Positions 22,282 through 25,309 of a stretch of DNA of 25,309 nt are shown here, one piece after another. Source of the stretch: Caldifarciminota bacterium (GTDB lineage: Bacteria; Hydrothermota; Hydrothermia; B15-G9; DRBW01); the NCBI GenBank assembly GCA_011042705.1, contig DRBW01000204.1, forward strand, positions 1-25,309, in the 5' to 3' direction. Position 1 is the stretch's first letter, and every line of letters begins with the position of its first letter. The position numbers and the translations under genes are program-made. Under the pieces are notes generated by a model. That model searched no databases and was not told where the DNA came from. It saw nothing but the letters and a program-made list of their open reading frames with translations.

Positions 22282-22311
22282 TTGACTGTCTTTTGACTCA
22301 GTTAATATAAT
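22282..22311 (+). promoter_or_regulatory. Promoter of the GT4 / YacP-like pair, predicted leaderless
   Basis: TTGACT (22282-22287), 18-nt spacer, perfect TATAAT (22306-22311). The seventh base after the -10 box is the G of the GTG start codon at 22318, so the start site and start codon would coincide. A second TTGACT at 22293-22298 is too close to the -10 to serve as -35. Confidence 0.72.
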
Positions 22312-22317
22312 TTCAAA

Positions 22318-23463
22318 GTGAAGCCCCTCAAAATCTTGATGGCATCCGATACATATTATCCCCATGTGGGCGGGATAGCCGAGCACGTACATCATCTCTC
22401 CCTTGAGCTGAGGAAAAGGGGGCACCAGGTCGACATCCTCACCTCGAATCACGCCAGGAACACCTTCAATTTCGAGGACCCGCCCTATGTGATAAGGGTG
22501 GGGAGGGGCATAAAGATCCCGATTAACAAGTCCATGGCGCCCATTGCCTTTTCTCCTTTCATAAATCTGAAGGTCAGGAACATAGTGCGCGGCAGAAATT
22601 ACGACATAGTTCACACCCACGGGTCTCTCGCCCCAACCCTCCCGATCCTTGCCCTGAACTATTCCAGTTCGGTGAACTTCGCTACCTTTCACGCAGCCCA
22701 CTCGGAATCCATCGGCTACGAGCTTTTCAAACCCTATCTGCACAAGTTGTTCAAGAAGATCGACGGTCCCATCGCAGTTTCCGAGGTGGCGAGGGACACC
22801 ATGATGAGGCATTTCAGCGGGAATTACAGGATCATTCCCAACGGCGTGGACATCAACAGGTTCAATCCAGAAGTGCCTCCCTTTCCCGATCTCCGGGGAG
22901 ATGGTTTCTTCAACCTTCTCTTCGTGGGGAGATTTGATCCCAGGAAGGGTCTTCGCTTTCTCCTCAAGGCCTTGCCCCGCATAGTGAGGGAGGTGAGGAA
23001 CACGAGGCTGATCGTTGTGGGATCAGGTCCCCTCAAGAAATACTATCAGCAGTTTATCAAGAGCGAGATAAAGGACAGGGTCATTTTCACGGGGCCCGTG
23101 TCGCCAGAAGAACTTCCACGCTATTATGCGACCTGTGATATGCTCGTCTCGCCGGCCACGGGGGCCGAGAGCTTCGGGATCATCCTGCTTGAGGCGATGG
23201 CTTCGGCCAAACCAGTGGTTGCCTCCGACATACCCGGATACAGGCAGGTCATGGAGAACGGCCGGGAGGGCCTTTTCGTGAGGCCCGAGGACCCAGAAGC
23301 CCTGGCCAGAGCAGTTATCGAACTGCTGAGACATCCCGAGGCGATGAAAAGGATGGGCGATGCCGGAAGGGAAAAGGCGGTGTCTTTCTATTCCTGGGAC
23401 AAGATAGCGAAAGAGGTGGAAAGCTATTACTTTGAGGTCCTCGAGAGAAACGGCAGGCCATGA
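22318..23463 (+). CDS. Glycosyltransferase family 4 (GT-B, PimA/WcaL-like)
   Basis: A 381-residue GT-B enzyme. The N-terminal acceptor domain begins KILMASDTYYPHVGGIAEHV with the glycine-rich GGI loop; HTHGSLAP lies near 99-106. The C-terminal donor domain has FVGRFDPRKG near 212 and the E-x7-E nucleotide-sugar motif with E284 and E292 (ESFGIILLE), followed by AMASAKPVVASDIPG. Members transfer hexoses from nucleotide sugars to lipids or polysaccharides; the donor cannot be told here. GTG 22318 is chosen because the family begins just after it and no upstream in-frame start exists. There is no Shine-Dalgarno and the start coincides with the predicted transcription start. It overlaps the YacP-like gene by 4 bp. 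Confidence 0.92.
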   Translation: MKPLKILMASDTYYPHVGGIAEHVHHLSLELRKRGHQVDILTSNHARNTFNFEDPPYVIRVGRGIKIPINKSMAPIAFSPFINLKVRNIVRGRNYDIVHTHGSLAPTLPILALNYSSSVNFATFHAAHSESIGYELFKPYLHKLFKKIDGPIAVSEVARDTMMRHFSGNYRIIPNGVDINRFNPEVPPFPDLRGDGFFNLLFVGRFDPRKGLRFLLKALPRIVREVRNTRLIVVGSGPLKKYYQQFIKSEIKDRVIFTGPVSPEELPRYYATCDMLVSPATGAESFGIILLEAMASAKPVVASDIPGYRQVMENGREGLFVRPEDPEALARAVIELLRHPEAMKRMGDAGREKAVSFYSWDKIAKEVESYYFEVLERNGRP

Positions 23464-23885
23464 TTTACATAGTCGATGGGTACAACGTCATATTCTCGGC
23501 CGGCTTAAAGGCAGAAGAGCTATCGTCGGGCAGGGAGAAGCTCTATGAGGTCGCCGAGAAATATAAGCCCCACAGGGTTATCATAGTTTTCGACGGCAAG
23601 CTCGGCGTTCACGGCGAGGAGAGGGGGCCCGCCCGCTTCACCAAGGGCGAGACAGCCGACGATTACATCAAGAGATATGTGAGGGAAGCCAGGAAACCCG
23701 GCCAGATCGTGGTTGTCAGCGCCGACAGGCCTCTTCTGAACTACGTAAAGAGTTTTGGAGCCAAAATTATGAGCCCCAGGGAGTTCATGACGGGCCCGGA
23801 CAGGAAGGGAGGCGAGAAATCCCTCGATCCCATGGAGGCCGAGAGGCTCAAAAAGGAACTCCTCGAAGAATGGGAGGAGGACTGA
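23460..23885 (+). CDS. YacP/Rae1-like NYN-domain RNase
   Basis: A 141-residue protein of the YacP-like NYN/PIN family. The acidic site is visible as D6 in IVDGYNV, D45 in VFDGK, D67/D68 in ETADDYI and D89 in SADRPL. A lysine- and glutamate-rich C-terminal helix ends the protein. The B. subtilis relative Rae1 cuts mRNA in the ribosomal A site, but activity is inferred from the family only. Its ATG overlaps the GT4 stop (ATGA), so the pair is co-translated. The link between a glycosyltransferase and an RNase is unexplained. Confidence 0.88.
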   Translation: MIYIVDGYNVIFSAGLKAEELSSGREKLYEVAEKYKPHRVIIVFDGKLGVHGEERGPARFTKGETADDYIKRYVREARKPGQIVVVSADRPLLNYVKSFGAKIMSPREFMTGPDRKGGEKSLDPMEAERLKKELLEEWEED

Positions 23886-24549
23886 TCTCAACCTTTGAAT
23901 CGATCGTTGTCCTGAAGGGAATCTCAGCTAGTAACTTCGTAGAGCTAAAATTTTCATGACCTGATAAATGCTGAAATTTCGAACTATTTTATCTCCTCAC
24001 GTCTGGTCGGCATGTTTTTTATATTCCCTATGCTCAAAGGTGTTGAGTGTTGTTTCTCCGTTTGATGTGAGCGGTTTTCTCCCAACAGCCTTTTGCCTCA
24101 ATACCACCTGTCGCCCTCGAAATAGTCTTATTGTAATGCGGTCCGCTTGGTAGTCGATCTGGAAGGAGAGGGCACTGTCTGTTTCGGTTTTTCCTTCGTC
24201 TGTTTTGTTTAAATGGGTGTAAAGGCGAAAACATGCCTTTTTGCTTCGGTCCACGCAACGGACGTATTGCTCGATGTGCGTTAACTGCTGGAAGGGCCCG
24301 AGGGTTACAACACTTAGGACTCTCTTTGATCTTTCCGAGGTGCCAGGGCCGGGAACGGAGGACCTTTCAGTGTGGGCTTTGCAATCCAAAGACTTTTGAG
24401 GCATTCCCCGTGGGCCTCATTGAGATTGCCCCCGTATGAGCAGTTCTCTGGTGAAGAGAATTCCTGATTCTTCTCCTGGAAACGCAGTCCTTCCGGAAAT
24501 TACGGGAGTGACCGGATGTTGTTAATTAGGGGATGCGGGAAATTGAAAA
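23886..24549. other. Long intergenic region with no supported gene
   Basis: About 660 nt between the YacP-like gene and the terminator at 24550. A 135-codon minus-strand frame (23997-24404) and plus-strand frames (23968-24153, 24233-24439) exist, but none has a ribosome binding site or family likeness, and the minus frame uses CGA and GGA codons unlike the AGG/GGG habit of the real genes. It may hold decayed or foreign sequence. No clear terminator follows the YacP-like gene. Confidence 0.45.
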
Positions 24550-24584
24550 GGGGCGGGGTTTTTCGAAACGAAAAACCCCGCCCC
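24550..24584 (-). terminator. Intrinsic terminator of the right-edge secreted-protein gene
   Basis: GGGGCGGGGTTTTTCG forms a perfect 16-bp stem with its inverse around an AAA loop (TTT on the minus strand). On the minus strand it is followed by TTTTCAATTT, a usable U-tract, 22 nt after the stop of the gene at 24607. It is built like the hairpin at 8431-8464. Confidence 0.82.
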
Positions 24585-24606
24585 TGAGCTGATGTCCTAT
24601 TCTAAG

Positions 24607-25309
24607 CTATTTAACCAGGATGAGCTTTCTGGTCAGGGTCTTGCTGTCGGCAGTCAGTTTCACGAAGTAGATTCCGTTCGCCACGCGGCTGCCTCTCGCA
24701 TCCGTGCCGTTCCACTGGAAGGTATGGGTTCCCGCAGCGAGCCTGCCGCTGGCGAGTCTGCGGACAAGCCTTCCCGATGCATCGTAGACCGCGAGGTCAA
24801 CCTTCTGAGCTGCGGGCAGCGTGAAGGCCAGCTCTGTCATGCCGGAGGTCGGGTTGGGCTTGGGCTCGAAGAGATTCAGATCTCTCCCTATGGAGCCTTC
24901 TGCGACATCAGTGGGTGCTGTGCTCCAGATCCTGGCCCATTTGATATACCAGCCCTCGTGATTGACGCTGCCGTCAGATCCGAAGTCGAAGGCTATCAGG
25001 ATCGTCTGTCCGGCGAAATCGGAGAGGTCGAAGTAGCTCTGGATCCAGCCGTTGGAAACCCCGCTGAAGGCTGGCTCTCCGCCGATCAGGCAGTTGCTCG
25101 ATGAAACTGACGGTTCGGGATATCCATCACAGGGCGATATGATGGTCCATGTGTTTCCGTCGTCGGTCGAGACTTTCACATTTCCACCGTCCCAGTGTGA
25201 TTCAATGGCATACCAGTGACAGATCTCGAGCCAATCGCCCTCTTGAACATCGATGGGACCCGACATGAGCCTGCTTCCGGAGTAGTTGCTGTAGTTTCCG
25301 CCCAGCACA
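24607..25309 (-). CDS. Large secreted protein, C-terminal part: InhA/MAM-like beta-sandwich plus FlgD/Por-like sorting domain
   Basis: The last 233 residues of a protein whose N-terminus lies beyond the right edge. The first 130 residues resemble the jelly-roll region found after M6-type (immune inhibitor A) peptidases and in MAM-like modules: SGPIDVQEGDWLEICHWYAI, a VSTDDGNTWTII strand pair, and YFDLSDFAGQTILIAFDFGS followed by GWYIKWARI. The last 85 residues are a FlgD Ig-like / Por-type C-terminal domain, with NPTSGMTELAFTLP, VYDASGRLVRRL and NGIYFVKLTADSKTLTRKLI. In FCB-type bacteria such domains direct export or surface attachment. A peptidase role is only a guess, as no catalytic part is in view. 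Confidence 0.85.
   Translation of the reverse strand, partial: VLGGNYSNYSGSRLMSGPIDVQEGDWLEICHWYAIESHWDGGNVKVSTDDGNTWTIISPCDGYPEPSVSSSNCLIGGEPAFSGVSNGWIQSYFDLSDFAGQTILIAFDFGSDGSVNHEGWYIKWARIWSTAPTDVAEGSIGRDLNLFEPKPNPTSGMTELAFTLPAAQKVDLAVYDASGRLVRRLASGRLAAGTHTFQWNGTDARGSRVANGIYFVKLTADSKTLTRKLILVK

Noticed and set aside
22207..22812. 201-codon minus-strand frame over the start of the GT4 gene
   Set aside because: Antisense to the GT4 N-terminal domain and running through both divergent promoters.
23997..24404. 135-codon minus-strand frame
   Set aside because: Codon use (CGA, GGA) differs from the real genes, with no ribosome binding site or recognisable motif; kept as a gap with a note instead.

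Overview
The window looks like part of a chromosome from an uncultivated, probably diderm bacterium. The genes are dense. Arg is written mostly with AGG/AGA and Ile often with ATA, a habit common in thermophiles. Secreted proteins end in a dockerin-type repeat pair with a DLTYLANFLFGGGPAP-like motif, or in a FlgD/Por-like C-terminal domain. Both endings are frequent in candidate phyla of the FCB / WOR-3 / Zixibacteria / Eisenbacteria kind. That placement is inference; the window has no rRNA, no CRISPR array and no recognisable insertion sequence.

Layout: (1) 1-1884, plus strand: tail of an unknown gene, an ERCC4/XPF-type nuclease with a helix-hairpin-helix tail, tRNA-Ala(GGC), tRNA-Leu(UAG), and a BtuF-like binding protein that starts 6 nt after the tRNA-Leu. 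(2) 1844-5596, minus strand: a tight five-gene operon read from its own promoter (PTS IIA domain protein, C4 zinc-ribbon protein, TyrRS, GT9 glycosyltransferase, DUF3108 protein). (3) 5754-8401, plus: GtrA-like and YfhO-like membrane proteins. (4) 8490-12481, minus: a small secreted coiled-coil protein translationally coupled to a 1185-residue subtilase with C-terminal dockerin. (5) 12488-13590: mostly non-coding, with tRNA-Ala(CGC) and candidate regulatory repeats. (6) 13591-14304, plus: RluB-family pseudouridine synthase. (7) 14311-16506, minus: tRNA-Cys, tRNA-Leu(UAA), a DUF4321 protein and two sugar-type ABC permeases, apparently one transcript. (8) 16591-22210, minus: complete [NiFe]-hydrogenase maturation operon hypF-C-D-E-A-B, with no hydrogenase structural gene in view. 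(9) 22318-23885, plus: GT4 glycosyltransferase and YacP/NYN-type RNase. (10) 23886-24606: mostly gene-free, with a terminator. (11) 24607 to the right edge, minus: C-terminal part of a large secreted protein.

The most interesting structural theme is how transcription and translation starts are joined. Three first genes (hypF, the GT4 gene, gtrA-like) have a good -35/-10 promoter whose -10 box ends only 7-9 nt from the start codon, with no Shine-Dalgarno sequence; a fourth, weaker case is the ERCC4 gene. This predicts leaderless mRNAs. Other genes (PTS IIA, DUF4321, hypB, hypC, the coiled-coil protein) have clear Shine-Dalgarno sequences, so both modes would coexist. In addition, two separate mRNAs begin almost at the 3' end of a tRNA-Leu, so tRNA 3' processing would create their 5' ends.

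I found no strong evidence for a wholly new multi-gene system. The best unexplained candidates are the subtilase with its coupled small partner, the archaeal-looking ERCC4 nuclease, and the orphan permease pair carried behind tRNAs.
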